Notes: generated by a model from the letters alone, not told the origin. Counted from the stretch's first letter, positions 8,307 through 17,071 are shown. The stretch is 39,160 nt of DNA from Bacteroidota bacterium (GCA_021779665.1 JAJYAG010000047.1:1-39160); one strand, 5' to 3'. Program-made: numbers and translations.

Positions 8307-8939
8307 ATGGCAGTTTTAGTAGGAAAAAAAGCACCTTCGTTTAAAGCTAAGGCAGTAGTAAATGGTGGTGAAATAGTTGAAAACTTTTCATTGGGTCAGT
8401 ATTTGGGTAAGAAATCTGTAATCTTCTATTTCTATCCGGCTGATTTTACTTTTGTTTGCCCAACTGAAATCATTGCATTTCAGGATAAAATAGCTGAATT
8501 TGAAAAAAGAAATGTAGCCATTGTAGGTTGCTCTGTTGATTCTGAATTTGCACACTGGAAATGGCTTCAGACCGAACGTAAGGACGGCGGGATTAAAGGC
8601 GTAAAATATCCTTTGGTTGCCGATAGTTCCAAAACTATCTCCGAAAACTATGATGTACTGGCTGGCTCTTACGATTACAACGAAGACGGAGAGGCTACCT
8701 TTACAGGAGCTCCTGTGGCTTACCGTGGCCTTTTCCTTATCGATAAACAAGGTATTGTGCGCCACCAGGTGGTTAACGATTTACCCATCGGCCGTAGCAT
8801 CGAAGAAGCTCTGCGTGTTGTGGATGCACTTCAGTTCTTCGAAGAAAATGGTGAGGTTTGCCCTGCCGACTGGCACAAGGGCGACAAAGGACTGAAGGCT
8901 ACCCAGGAAGGCATTGCAGAATATTTGTCTGCCAAGTAG
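8307..8939 (+). CDS. 2-Cys peroxiredoxin (AhpC/Tsa, Prx1 type)
   Basis: A 210-residue thiol peroxidase that reduces H2O2, organic peroxides and peroxynitrite. The peroxidatic cysteine is C51 in the invariant context DFTFVCPTE; the resolving cysteine is C185 in GEVCPADWHKGDKGL, near the C-terminus as in typical 2-Cys enzymes. FYFYPADF and the helix EFAHWKW are also conserved. It is longer than enterobacterial AhpC (about 187 residues), with an extended tail as in the eukaryote-like Prx1/Tsa group. No AhpF is adjacent, so electrons likely come from thioredoxin (inference). The 77-base upstream region has an A-rich start context; I found no exact -7 box. A strong intrinsic terminator candidate follows at 9102-9136. 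Confidence 0.96.
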   Translation: MAVLVGKKAPSFKAKAVVNGGEIVENFSLGQYLGKKSVIFYFYPADFTFVCPTEIIAFQDKIAEFEKRNVAIVGCSVDSEFAHWKWLQTERKDGGIKGVKYPLVADSSKTISENYDVLAGSYDYNEDGEATFTGAPVAYRGLFLIDKQGIVRHQVVNDLPIGRSIEEALRVVDALQFFEENGEVCPADWHKGDKGLKATQEGIAEYLSAK

Positions 8940-8949
8940 TAATAGATCA

Positions 8950-9067
8950 CAGTCCACGGTCCTCAGTCCTCAGACGACAGCCAACAGCCCAAGCAATATT
9001 GGCCATCGACTATCGACTATAGGCTCTTTTGTATTTGTCTGTGGACCGTGGACTGTCGTCCGTCGAC
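8950..9067. repeat. Heptamer-built palindromic intergenic element (copy 2)
   Basis: The left arm is six consecutive 7-bp units: CAGTCCA, CGGTCCT, CAGTCCT, CAGACGA, CAGCCAA, CAGCCCA (8950-8991). The right arm is four: TGTGGAC, CGTGGAC, TGTCGTC, CGTCGAC (9040-9067). ACAGTCCACGGTC (8949-8961) is an exact 13-bp complement of 9044-9056. A shorter run, CATCGAC then TATCGAC, sits in the loop at 9004-9017. Located just after the peroxiredoxin stop codon. Confidence 0.6.
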
Positions 9068-9101
9068 TTACTGTTCCAAAATTGTTCATAACATTTCGTT
9101 T

Positions 9102-9136
9102 AAGGTTGACTTTAAAAGGTCAACCTTTTTTATTTT
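9102..9136 (+). terminator. Intrinsic terminator after the peroxiredoxin gene
   Basis: AAGGTTGAC (9102-9110) and GTCAACCTT (9119-9127) form a perfect 9-bp stem with an 8-base loop, followed by a T-rich run (TTTTTTATTTTTA). It ends the plus-strand transcript that includes the peroxiredoxin. Confidence 0.85.
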
Positions 9137-9164
9137 TATATATTCGATCCAATAAAAAAATGAT

Positions 9165-9306
9165 TGGATTCTTCGCTTTGCTCAGAATGACAGGCTTATG
9201 GTTTGTAAAGGTGGAGGGTGTTGGTAGGCGGCTTCGCCGCCTACCAACCCCACTCCACACTAAATCTAAGCCATTGATTGTCATTTCGAATGAAATGAGA
9301 AATCCA
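9165..9306. repeat. Nested palindromic element, MITE- or REP-like
   Basis: Outer arms 9165-9193 (GGATTCTTCGCTTTGCTCAG) and 9278-9306 are imperfect complements. At the centre is a perfect 13-bp hairpin: GTTGGTAGGCGGC (9220-9232), loop TTC, GCCGCCTACCAAC (9236-9248). Flanking GTGGAG and CTCCAC extend it. It is GC-rich compared with the surrounding AT-rich gap and has no coding capacity. The outer arm shares the TTCG...GCTCAG...TGAC theme with the element at 419-532. The whole gap 8940-9358 therefore contains the heptamer element, the terminator and this repeat, and no gene. Confidence 0.65.
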
Positions 9307-9358
9307 TTTAATAAATCGTTTAGCCAGGAAACACTGATTTTATACATATTTATCTCTC

Positions 9359-10696
9359 ATGCTCGATTCTCTAAAACAATACATCCACGATAAAAGCCTT
9401 TTCGCTGCCGACGATAAAATTCTGCTTACAGTAAGCGGCGGAATCGACTCTATGGTGATGCTGCATTTATTTAGGCAACTGGAAGTGCAATTTGGTGTTG
9501 CTCATTGCAATTTTCAACTCCGTGGACGGGAATCGGACGAGGATGCACAATTTGTAAAAACCTCGGTTGAGATGCTGGGCATTCCATTTTTCCAGGCCCG
9601 GTTCGAAACCACAACCTATGCAGAGGAAAATAAACTGTCAATTCAGATGGCTGCACGCGAATTGCGCTACACGTGGTTCGAGAACATACGCAAAGCACAT
9701 GGATATAACAGCATCGCAACAGCCCACAATGCCGACGATTCGGTTGAAACATTCTTCATTAACCTGAGCCGTGGTTGCGGATTAGATGGCCTGACGGGTA
9801 TAAAACCAAAATCGGGAAATATCATCCGGCCGTTGCTTTTTGCGCCGCGTGAAGTGATTTCGGCATATGCCAGAAGAAAAGGGGTGAGTTACCGGGAGGA
9901 TTCGAGCAATGCTTCGGATAAATACCTGAGAAATTACATCCGCCATAATGTTCTTCCGGTGCTGGACGAGGCGCAGAGTAATTTCCGGAAGGGAATTCAT
10001 ACCACCATTCAAAATCTTATCAGCGATCATCATCTTTATAATCACCTGCTGAACAAATTAAAAGCCGATATTGTAAAAACTCAGGACAATAATCTGTACA
10101 TCAATATTGAAAGTCTGCAGGAATTGCCCGAAGTAACAGGCTTTTTATGGGAAGTACTTAGTCCTTTTTCGTTTAACCGCGATACCTGCTTCGAAATTGC
10201 TTCACAGTTGGACGGGCAGCCCGGAAAAGTATTTTTAAGTCCTACTCACCGGCTGATCAAGGACAGGTCGCATCTTATCGTCACGAAACTCCAAAAGAAC
10301 GAGCACCAGCAGTTTTATCTGGATCCGGATAATGTACCACAGGGATTGCCTTTTAAGGTAGACATGACAATAGAAGATTGTAACGGCGAGCTCCCAATTA
10401 GCCGTGATTCCGATATTGCCATGATTGATTTTAATTTATTGCAATGGCCGTTAGTTCTTAGGAAATGGCGTGCAGGCGATTATTTTGCTCCCCTGGGCAT
10501 GGAGAATCTGAAAAAAATTAGCGATTTTTTGATCGATCAGAAACTTTCGCTCTTTGACAAGGAAAATACATGGGTAATGGAATCGGGTAGCCGCATTTGC
10601 TGGGTGGTAGGGCTCAGAATCGATCACCGGTTCAGAATCAGGGAGACTACCAGAAAAGTATTAAAAATAGCTATTCTCAGGCACGCGGAAGAGTAA
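9359..10696 (+). CDS. tilS: tRNA(Ile)-lysidine synthase TilS
   Basis: A 445-residue ATP-dependent enzyme that converts C34 of tRNA-Ile(CAU) to lysidine, so the anticodon reads AUA; essential in most bacteria. The N-terminal PP-loop ATPase motif SGGIDS is at 26-31, and the second family motif AHNADDSVETFFINLSRG follows near residue 120. The region around SYREDSSNASDKYLRNYIRH is the usual tRNA-binding segment, and the C-terminal TilS domain (LRKWRAGDYFAPLGM) is intact. The ATG 9359 gives the standard start a few residues before the PP-loop strand. Its 3' end overlaps the convergent histidine kinase by 20 bases, so the two transcripts are antisense to each other there. Confidence 0.96.
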   Translation: MLDSLKQYIHDKSLFAADDKILLTVSGGIDSMVMLHLFRQLEVQFGVAHCNFQLRGRESDEDAQFVKTSVEMLGIPFFQARFETTTYAEENKLSIQMAARELRYTWFENIRKAHGYNSIATAHNADDSVETFFINLSRGCGLDGLTGIKPKSGNIIRPLLFAPREVISAYARRKGVSYREDSSNASDKYLRNYIRHNVLPVLDEAQSNFRKGIHTTIQNLISDHHLYNHLLNKLKADIVKTQDNNLYINIESLQELPEVTGFLWEVLSPFSFNRDTCFEIASQLDGQPGKVFLSPTHRLIKDRSHLIVTKLQKNEHQQFYLDPDNVPQGLPFKVDMTIEDCNGELPISRDSDIAMIDFNLLQWPLVLRKWRAGDYFAPLGMENLKKISDFLIDQKLSLFDKENTWVMESGSRICWVVGLRIDHRFRIRETTRKVLKIAILRHAEE

Positions 10697-12173
10697 CTGT
10701 AAATGTGCTTCCCTTTCCTTCTTCACTCTCAACCGAAATATCACCATTGTTTTTAGCAACAAATTCGGCACAAAGAATCAATCCCAAACCTGTGCCCGAT
10801 TCTTTTTCAGTTCCTTTGGTGGAAAATGCCTTGTCAATTTTGAAGAGATTTGGTAATCGGGCAGGAGGAATTCCAACTCCGTTATCCATCACACTTACTC
10901 TTACATGGTTTTCTTCGTTTCTGCCCTGAATGGTAATTTTGCCAGTTCGTGGAGTGTATTTGACAGCATTGGATATCAGATTCCTGACGATGGTATGAAC
11001 CATATCAATATCAGCAAAAACCATCATCGAATCATAATCTTTTATTAATTCAATTTCTTTGAGCTTATGGTTGCTGATGGAGATACTCTCGTCGAGAACG
11101 GTTTTCAAATCGAATTTTACCGGCTTAATCGGAATGTTATTGGTTTGTGTTCTGGCCCACGAGAGAAGATTATCGAGCAGCTTATAAGTTTTTTCAGAAG
11201 AGTTGTGAATGGTTTGATACATCTTTAACTTTTCATCTTCGGAGTAGTTCTTATGATTGGAAAGCAGTAACTCAGCAAATCCAACCAATACAGATACGGG
11301 ATTCTTTAAATCGTGAGAAATAATTGAGAAAAACTTGTTTTTGGTGGCCACCTGCTTTTCGAGTTCCTGATTGGATGCTTTTATTTTTTCCTCGCTTATT
11401 TTTAACTCGTTGAAGAAGGTTTCGATAGGTCGGGTAAATCCACTTTCGATATTGGCTTTATAAATCATGTAAAACGAGAGTACCTTAAAAATATGGCCTA
11501 TTTTATTGATGTAATCGTAATTGGCAATATATAAAGTAAAACAGAATTCGCTAACAATGGTGAGAATAATGGAAGCAGTAATCAGTGTATAGGTTTCCTC
11601 TCTGAAGTGTTTTTTATTTTTGAATAATACAATAAAGGCAATAATTAAAATACTGATTATTACATATTCACTGTAAATTTTGAAGGGAGTTTGTCCCACC
11701 CCTTCAATAAAACAGGTTGGAAAAATTTCAAAATAGAGAATAGAAAGAATGATGGATGTGGTTATAATGCTATAAGTGATCAGCAGGTTTTTGATCTTTA
11801 TTTTGTAGCGGTTGGATACAAAAATAAAACCTGTGAGCAGAACGATACTCTCAAAAAAGCGTGTTGCAATCCAGAACTGGTTGGCGTAAAACAAGGGCGA
11901 CTGGATAATATTCATCCCCTTGTAGGTTAAAGTGTGCAATAAATCCAGCACTCCTATGAATCCCGCCGCTATACCTACAAAAACGAGATAGCTGTTGTTC
12001 AGAAATCTGCGCGCATTCCACGTGATTGAAAAAAGGACAAACATGATCACAATGGAAAACAACTCAACGATCACATGAAAAAACAGATAATTATTTACCA
12101 TCAGGTCGAAACCCAGAATGAGTATGGTTAGGGCTACAATCTCGAGATAAATCTTTTTCTTAGTATTATCCAT
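10677..12173 (-). CDS. Membrane sensor histidine kinase, MASE3-like input domain
   Basis: A 498-residue inner-membrane kinase. Residues about 8-240 form some seven transmembrane helices with the DLLHTLTYKGM segment (77-87) typical of MASE3-type sensors. A short coiled linker (about 255-280) leads to a HisKA dimerisation domain with phospho-acceptor H287 (FFSIISHDLKNP) and an HATPase_c domain with N box (NLISNAVKY), G1 box (DNGVGIPP) and G2 box (GTGLGL). No receiver domain and no adjacent response regulator, so it is an orphan kinase here. Its gene follows tyrA on the same strand after 122 bases, too far to assume co-transcription, and the 3' end overlaps tilS by 20 bases. The ligand is unknown. 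Confidence 0.93.
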   Translation of the reverse strand: MDNTKKKIYLEIVALTILILGFDLMVNNYLFFHVIVELFSIVIMFVLFSITWNARRFLNNSYLVFVGIAAGFIGVLDLLHTLTYKGMNIIQSPLFYANQFWIATRFFESIVLLTGFIFVSNRYKIKIKNLLITYSIITTSIILSILYFEIFPTCFIEGVGQTPFKIYSEYVIISILIIAFIVLFKNKKHFREETYTLITASIILTIVSEFCFTLYIANYDYINKIGHIFKVLSFYMIYKANIESGFTRPIETFFNELKISEEKIKASNQELEKQVATKNKFFSIISHDLKNPVSVLVGFAELLLSNHKNYSEDEKLKMYQTIHNSSEKTYKLLDNLLSWARTQTNNIPIKPVKFDLKTVLDESISISNHKLKEIELIKDYDSMMVFADIDMVHTIVRNLISNAVKYTPRTGKITIQGRNEENHVRVSVMDNGVGIPPARLPNLFKIDKAFSTKGTEKESGTGLGLILCAEFVAKNNGDISVESEEGKGSTFTVTLPRA

Positions 12174-12295
12174 CAGTTCAGTTTAGCGTCATATATTATA
12201 ACAATCAACAGCGACAATACATGGTTTATAGCGTCTAAAATAGATATTATTCTCAAAAAAAGCTACCCCTAAAGTTACACTTAACCTAATTTTAA

Positions 12296-13069
12296 CTACC
12301 CGATATTTTTCCTGAGTTCACCAAAGAAGCTGTGCAATGCTTCGGTATCCTTGTTTTGGATCATTTCTATCAGGTGTTCAAGTTTGTCTTTTATATTCTC
12401 GATCTGGGGCAGGGTATAGGGGTTAAAAAGAATTTCGGAAAGCAGGTAGTCATTTTCCGAGAGCAATCCCTGTGCTATGGCATAATGTTTTTTGAATGTT
12501 GTTCCGGGCGCTTCCTGTTTTTTCATGCAAGATGCAAAAACCAGTGTCGAAGAAAATGGAATGGATAATGAGTAAGCTATGGTTTGGTCGTGTTCCTCGA
12601 ATGTATAGTCGTAAATGCTTAACTGCATCGAGCTGTAAAATTTCCTGAAAAATTCCTTACCTTCTTCATCACCTTCCTTAATGATAATCGCACTCTGACT
12701 GCTCAAATCCTTAAGTTTGGCAAAAGTAGGACCAAACATGGGGTGCGTGGAAACATACCGCATCCCTTTCTCTTTGTAATAAAGTGGTAATCCGTTTTTT
12801 ACGGAAGTGATATCCGACAGAATGCAAGTGGATGGCAAATAAGGAATGATGGCGTCAAAGGCTGCAACTGTATACTGAAGGCTGACAGCGTTAATCACCA
12901 GTTCGGGCTTGAAAGCCTGTATGGCATCGTATGAGACAAACCTGTGGGTTTGAAAAAAGTATTTTAATTTGTTTTTATCGGGATCGTAAACGCCAACTTC
13001 GTGGTCGAGACATAGTGTTTCTACAAACCACGAACCCATATTACCTGCGCCTAAAACTAAAATTTTCAT
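12296..13069 (-). CDS. tyrA: Prephenate dehydrogenase
   Basis: A 257-residue NAD(P)-dependent enzyme that oxidatively decarboxylates prephenate to 4-hydroxyphenylpyruvate, the entry to tyrosine. The Rossmann motif GAGNMG is at 7-12 and is followed by an acidic residue at the end of strand 2 (VYDPDKN), favouring NAD+. The catalytic His is in STHPMFGP near 109, and the helical dimerisation domain (HDQTIAYSLSIPFSSTLVFA) follows. It has no ACT or chorismate mutase domain; the mutase activity is supplied by the fused enzyme upstream. It is the last gene of the aromatic operon, 110 bases after aroC with a palindromic element in that gap. Confidence 0.93.
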   Translation of the reverse strand: MKILVLGAGNMGSWFVETLCLDHEVGVYDPDKNKLKYFFQTHRFVSYDAIQAFKPELVINAVSLQYTVAAFDAIIPYLPSTCILSDITSVKNGLPLYYKEKGMRYVSTHPMFGPTFAKLKDLSSQSAIIIKEGDEEGKEFFRKFYSSMQLSIYDYTFEEHDQTIAYSLSIPFSSTLVFASCMKKQEAPGTTFKKHYAIAQGLLSENDYLLSEILFNPYTLPQIENIKDKLEHLIEMIQNKDTEALHSFFGELRKNIG

Positions 13070-13083
13070 ATCGAAAGTAAAAA

Positions 13084-13182
13084 GAATGAAGGATGAAATA
13101 TGAATTAAAAAGTATAAAGTAAAATTAACGGCTGCAAAGAAAGGTATTTTACTTGTTACTTCTTACTCCATACGCCGTACTA
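13084..13182. repeat. Heptamer-built palindromic intergenic element (copy 3)
   Basis: The left arm reads in 7-bp register GAATGAA, GGATGAA, ATATGAA, TTAAAAA, GTATAAA, GTAAAAT (13084-13125). The right arm reads TTTACTT, GTTACTT, CTTACTC, CATACGC, CGTACTA (13148-13182). Arms 13110-13125 and 13146-13161 pair at 14 of 16 positions. The last unit runs into the aroC stop codon. It separates aroC and tyrA within the operon. Confidence 0.5.
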
Positions 13183-14163
13183 TTTTTGCCATTTTTTATT
13201 TACAAGTGTCAAATCGGCGAGTACGATTGCTGTTGCAGCTTCAAGTACCGGAGGTACGCGCAAGGCAATGCAGGTATCGTGACGGCCTTCCACTTCAAAG
13301 TCGATGATCTCGCCGGTTTTAAAGTTAAGCGTTTGCTGCACTGCCGACGTAGATGATGTGGGTTTAACAGCCACTCTGAAAACTATATCGTTACCGTTCG
13401 AAATGCCACCGTTTATTCCTCCGGCATAGTTGGTTTCCGTTTTCCCGGTTTTCTCAACAAACCAGTCGTTATGCTCGCTGCCCCGCATTTTTGCAGCCCC
13501 GAAACCGGAGCCGAACTCAATTCCTTTGATTGCAGGAATTGAAAAAACCATGTGACTCAGCACTGCTTCCACCGAATCGAAAAACGGTTCGCCTAACCCG
13601 ATAGGCATGCCGGTAGCGGTACATTCCAGAATTCCGCCGATGGAATCGCGGCGTTCCACAGCTTCATCTATGGCTTTTTCGATGTCGGTGCTACCGCCAA
13701 CTTCCAATATTTTAGAGCTTACCTGTATAGGGGCTATTATTTTCCGGGCTACAACTCCGGCAACCACCAGTCCTAAAGTAAGTCGTCCTGAAAAATGACC
13801 ACCACCACGGTAATCATCAAATCCCTGATATTTGTTCATTGATACAAAATCGGCATGGCCGGGGCGGGGTATATCGCGGAATTTGGAATAATCGTGCGAA
13901 CGGGTATTCGTGTTTTCGAAAAGAATGGTGAGCGGGGCACCGGTGGTAAAATCGTTAAAAACGCCGCTCATAATTTTGGGCTGGTCAGCTTCCTGGCGCG
14001 GAGTGGTTCCTTTGGCGCCGCTTTTACGCCTTGCCAGTTGTTCTGCAAAGTCTTCCAATTTCAGCGGAATTCCCGGCGGACAACCATCAATTACCACGCC
14101 TACCGAAACTCCGTGCGATTCACCAAATATGCTGACTCTGAATAATTTTCCGAAACTGTTCAT
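13180..14163 (-). CDS. aroC: Chorismate synthase
   Basis: A 327-residue FMN-dependent lyase that converts 5-enolpyruvylshikimate 3-phosphate to chorismate, the last step of the shikimate pathway. Signature motifs are visible: GESHGVSVGVVIDGCPPG at the N-terminus, RRKSGAKGTTPRQEADQ, RPGHADF, DYRGGGHFSGRLT and GSGFGAAKMRGSEHND. The protein is slightly shorter than the usual 350-390 residues, mainly at the C-terminus, but no core motif is missing. It needs reduced FMN made by other enzymes. Located between aroD (133-base gap with a small 8-bp hairpin at 14198-14222) and tyrA. Confidence 0.96.
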   Translation of the reverse strand: MNSFGKLFRVSIFGESHGVSVGVVIDGCPPGIPLKLEDFAEQLARRKSGAKGTTPRQEADQPKIMSGVFNDFTTGAPLTILFENTNTRSHDYSKFRDIPRPGHADFVSMNKYQGFDDYRGGGHFSGRLTLGLVVAGVVARKIIAPIQVSSKILEVGGSTDIEKAIDEAVERRDSIGGILECTATGMPIGLGEPFFDSVEAVLSHMVFSIPAIKGIEFGSGFGAAKMRGSEHNDWFVEKTGKTETNYAGGINGGISNGNDIVFRVAVKPTSSTSAVQQTLNFKTGEIIDFEVEGRHDTCIALRVPPVLEAATAIVLADLTLVNKKWQK

Positions 14164-14296
14164 AAACTAAATGCTACAATTGTTGAAATAACTGTTAAAC
14201 CTTTCCTGCGAACAGAAAGGTTGAGAAGAAATGACTGTGCGTTCTGTTTTCACTCCGGCGCTTCGGCTATGCTCGACGCCCTAAGCGAAAGCCAGC

Positions 14297-14944
14297 CTAC
14301 TCCTCAATATCCATTAACTGGTAAATTTTCTCCATTTTTTCAAGGGTGAGTTGTCCCGGTGCTGTTGCAAAAGATTCGTCCTGTGCAGCGAAAGTAAACT
14401 CGGCTCCGAGAAATGGAGCTGCAACGCGCGAAATCATACCTTCCCTGCCCATGCAAAAAGCAATGATATCTTTGTGATGCGCATACAAACTCATAATCCG
14501 GGCACTATCCTCAGTCGATTTTGCCATGGTGGCAATTTTGACAATGTCGGCTCCCATGATGCGTGCGTTTTTGATAACTTCGTCGAGTTCCTCTACCGAA
14601 GGTGTTTTTTCGTAATTGTGATAGGAAATTATGAGTTTTACTCCTTTGTCCTCGGCAAGAGTTTTTATTTTGTTAAGAAAGTGCGGTTCCGACTCAATTT
14701 CAACATCAACATACTGGGCTCCAAACTGAATAGCATGGGTTAACATGCTTATTCTTTCTTCGTCGATGTATTTTCCTTGGCGGCATGTTGCTACCAGTGC
14801 ACAAGGTTCCGAGAAAAGGAGTTTAACTTCGTCTTCGGTAAGGTCCATCAGATCCATACGGATCTCGGCACATTCAACTTTTAATAAAGATTCAACACAG
14901 CGGTTGAAACCAATATTTCCAAGGCTAACACAAATCATTGACAA
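14297..14944 (-). CDS. aroD: 3-dehydroquinate dehydratase, type I
   Basis: A 215-residue class I dehydroquinase that forms 3-dehydroshikimate through a Schiff base. The imine-forming lysine is K136 (ADIVKIATMA) and the catalytic histidine is H109 (IISYHNY); substrate-contact residues EIRMD near 27-31 and the late MGREGMISR segment are present. It is a bit shorter than enterobacterial AroD (about 250) as is common for Bacteroidota copies. The start overlaps the end of aroB by 20 bases (or 14 if the second Met is used), implying translational coupling. Confidence 0.94.
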   Translation of the reverse strand: MSMICVSLGNIGFNRCVESLLKVECAEIRMDLMDLTEDEVKLLFSEPCALVATCRQGKYIDEERISMLTHAIQFGAQYVDVEIESEPHFLNKIKTLAEDKGVKLIISYHNYEKTPSVEELDEVIKNARIMGADIVKIATMAKSTEDSARIMSLYAHHKDIIAFCMGREGMISRVAAPFLGAEFTFAAQDESFATAPGQLTLEKMEKIYQLMDIEE

Positions 14945-15956
14945 TTTCCTCCATTCTGTTAAGTGGCACTTTCTGAACTAAAGCATTACCCAATTCATTT
15001 AAAAGAACCAGATTAATTGAATCACCTTCTCTTTTCTTATCTTTTAATAAAGTATTATATACTAAAGATTTATCAAGATCAAATTTAACAGGTAACCTGT
15101 ATTTTTCAATTAAACTTTTTAAACGTTGGGCATCTTCAGTTTTTAATAGTCCCATTTTAACCGATGCCTGCGAAGCCAGCACCATTCCTATGGCTACAGC
15201 TTCGCCATGGGTCAAGCCCATGTAAAGTTCTATTGAATGTGCAAAGGTATGTCCAAAATTTAAAATACGGCGCTCTCCCGACTCTTTTTCATCAATTTGT
15301 ACAACATTCGCCTTAATTTTTACCGACTCATAAATAAGCTTTCGCAGAACAGCAGGGTTGTTCTTCATCGCTTCCTCCGCGTTTTCTTCGAGGTAACGGA
15401 ATAAAGCCGCGTCGCGAATTGCCCCAGCTTTTATAATCTCAGCAAAACCGGAAATAAATTCGCGGGGTGGGAGAGAGGAGAGCAGCCCGGGATCGCAGAT
15501 AACAAATGTAGGCTGCGCAAAAACGCCTATCATGTTCTTAAATTCGCCGAAATTAACTCCGTTTTTGCCGCCCACACTGGCATCCACCTGCGAGAGCAGG
15601 GTTGTGGAAATAAAGCCAAACGACAATCCCCGCATATAAATGCTGGCAGCAAAGCCGGTGATGTCGGTAACAATTCCACCGCCGATGCCCATCACAAACC
15701 ACGAGCGATCCACGTTTAATTTCAGGAACTCGTTAAAAATGAGTTCCAGGGTTTGCATGGTTTTGTGCTTTTCGCCTTCTCCAATGATAATTGCAGGTGT
15801 TTCGGCGAACAGATCGGGATAGAGTCGTGCAATTGTGCTATCGGTGATAGCAACAGCTTTCTTTCCGGCAGGAATATAATTTCTAAAGTTCCTGAAGGAG
15901 TCGTTGAAGATGACGCGCGAAGTTCCCGAAGAAACGTGTATAACTATATCTTCCAT
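14925..15956 (-). CDS. aroB: 3-dehydroquinate synthase
   Basis: A 343-residue NAD+- and metal-dependent enzyme that cyclises DAHP to 3-dehydroquinate. Visible are the nucleotide-binding GEGEKHKTM and GIGGGIVTDITGFAAS segments, the STTLLSQVDASVGGKNGVNF active-site loop, FAEIIKAGAIRD, and the metal-binding histidines in NFGHTFAHSIE and GLTHGEAVAIGM. Its ATG shares one base with the stop codon of the upstream DAHP synthase gene (TAATG), and its 3' end overlaps aroD, so these three are translated as a coupled block. Confidence 0.96.
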   Translation of the reverse strand: MEDIVIHVSSGTSRVIFNDSFRNFRNYIPAGKKAVAITDSTIARLYPDLFAETPAIIIGEGEKHKTMQTLELIFNEFLKLNVDRSWFVMGIGGGIVTDITGFAASIYMRGLSFGFISTTLLSQVDASVGGKNGVNFGEFKNMIGVFAQPTFVICDPGLLSSLPPREFISGFAEIIKAGAIRDAALFRYLEENAEEAMKNNPAVLRKLIYESVKIKANVVQIDEKESGERRILNFGHTFAHSIELYMGLTHGEAVAIGMVLASQASVKMGLLKTEDAQRLKSLIEKYRLPVKFDLDKSLVYNTLLKDKKREGDSINLVLLNELGNALVQKVPLNRMEEIVNDLC

Positions 15957-17071
15957 TAAGAATGCGATTTAGAAGGCTCTTCTGCAAGATTTTCGTTCAT
16001 AATCTTCGTTTGGTGGTTGATAGATTCCTGGTGGATAGCCGAGAAAATCTTTTCAACAAAGTCGTTACTCAACCCCTTGAGATTACCCATGGTAGTGCGC
16101 TTTTTCAGAATGGCATCCCATCGGCCGGTTTGAAGAATGGTGATGTTGTGATCTTTTTTGAACTTACCAATCTGTTCGGCTACCTGCATACGCTTTTCGA
16201 ACACATCGAGAATCTCGTCATCGAATTTATCGATCTGGGCACGAAGTTCTTCAAGGGTAAAGGCATCTTTATTGTCAACACCTTCGTGACGGAGTACCAG
16301 GCGATTCAGAATGCAGCCCAGATTGTTGGGTGTAACCTGCTGTTTGGCATCGCTCCAGGCCTCGTCGGGATTGCAGTGCGATTCGATGATCAAACCATCG
16401 AAGTTTAAGTCCATGGCACGTTGCGAAATATCCTGGATCAAATCGCGACGACCGGCAATGTGGCTGGGATCGATGATAATCGGTAAGTTCGGGATACGGC
16501 GACGCAGCTCAATAGGAATCTGCCAGTGCGGATTGTTCCGGTAAAGCGATTTGTCGTACGAGGAGAAACCGCGGTGAATAGCTCCGATGCGGGTGATACC
16601 GGCATCGTTGATGCGCTCCAGGGCACCGATCCAAAGTTCGATATCGGGGTTTACCGGGTTTTTAATCAAAACCGGAATATCCATTCCCCTTAAAGTGTCG
16701 GCAATTTCCTGAACAGCAAAAGGATTAGCTGTTGTACGTGCTCCGATCCAGAGAATATCCACACCGAATTTGAGCGCTTCGTAAACATGTTTTACATTGG
16801 CCACTTCGGTAGCGGTGTACATTCCGGTTTCTTCCTTCACCTTTTTTAACCAGGGAAGACCTTTGGATCCAACACCTTCGAAGGCATTGGGGCGGGTACG
16901 GGGTTTCCAGATACCGGCACGGTAAATTTTTACACCTTGTTTGGCGAGTTCAAAAGCGGTGTCCATTACCTGTTTTTCGGATTCAGCACTGCAAGGACCG
17001 GCAATTACCAGTGGTCGCTCAGGACTAACTCCCGGCAGGTTTATTGGCTCAATAGTTAAATTTATGCTCAT
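15956..17071 (-). CDS. Bifunctional DAHP synthase / chorismate mutase
   Basis: A 371-residue fusion. Residues about 1-265 are a type I-beta (KDO8P-synthase-like) DAHP synthase joining PEP and erythrose 4-phosphate: GPCSAES near 25-31, WKPRTRPNAF near 56, IKNPVNPDIELW, and the metal-site PSHIAGRR. Residues about 273-360 are an AroQ-fold chorismate mutase (LEELRAQIDKFDDEILDVF, RMQVAEQIGKFKK). Synthase-first order with a C-terminal mutase is known from Bacteroidota such as Porphyromonas, where prephenate or chorismate binding to the mutase part modulates the synthase. The enzyme both opens the shikimate pathway and commits chorismate to Phe/Tyr. The 215-base gap before it, after pheA, holds a palindromic repeat and no gene. 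Confidence 0.95.
   Translation of the reverse strand: MSINLTIEPINLPGVSPERPLVIAGPCSAESEKQVMDTAFELAKQGVKIYRAGIWKPRTRPNAFEGVGSKGLPWLKKVKEETGMYTATEVANVKHVYEALKFGVDILWIGARTTANPFAVQEIADTLRGMDIPVLIKNPVNPDIELWIGALERINDAGITRIGAIHRGFSSYDKSLYRNNPHWQIPIELRRRIPNLPIIIDPSHIAGRRDLIQDISQRAMDLNFDGLIIESHCNPDEAWSDAKQQVTPNNLGCILNRLVLRHEGVDNKDAFTLEELRAQIDKFDDEILDVFEKRMQVAEQIGKFKKDHNITILQTGRWDAILKKRTTMGNLKGLSNDFVEKIFSAIHQESINHQTKIMNENLAEEPSKSHS

Noticed and set aside
8914-9393. 159-codon frame across the peroxiredoxin/tilS gap
   Set aside because: It reads through the heptamer palindrome, a terminator and another repeat, and overlaps both real genes in other frames.
14198-14222. 8-bp hairpin between aroD and aroC
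   Set aside because: Perfect stem, but no T-run on the minus strand and a 9-base loop; not enough to call a terminator.
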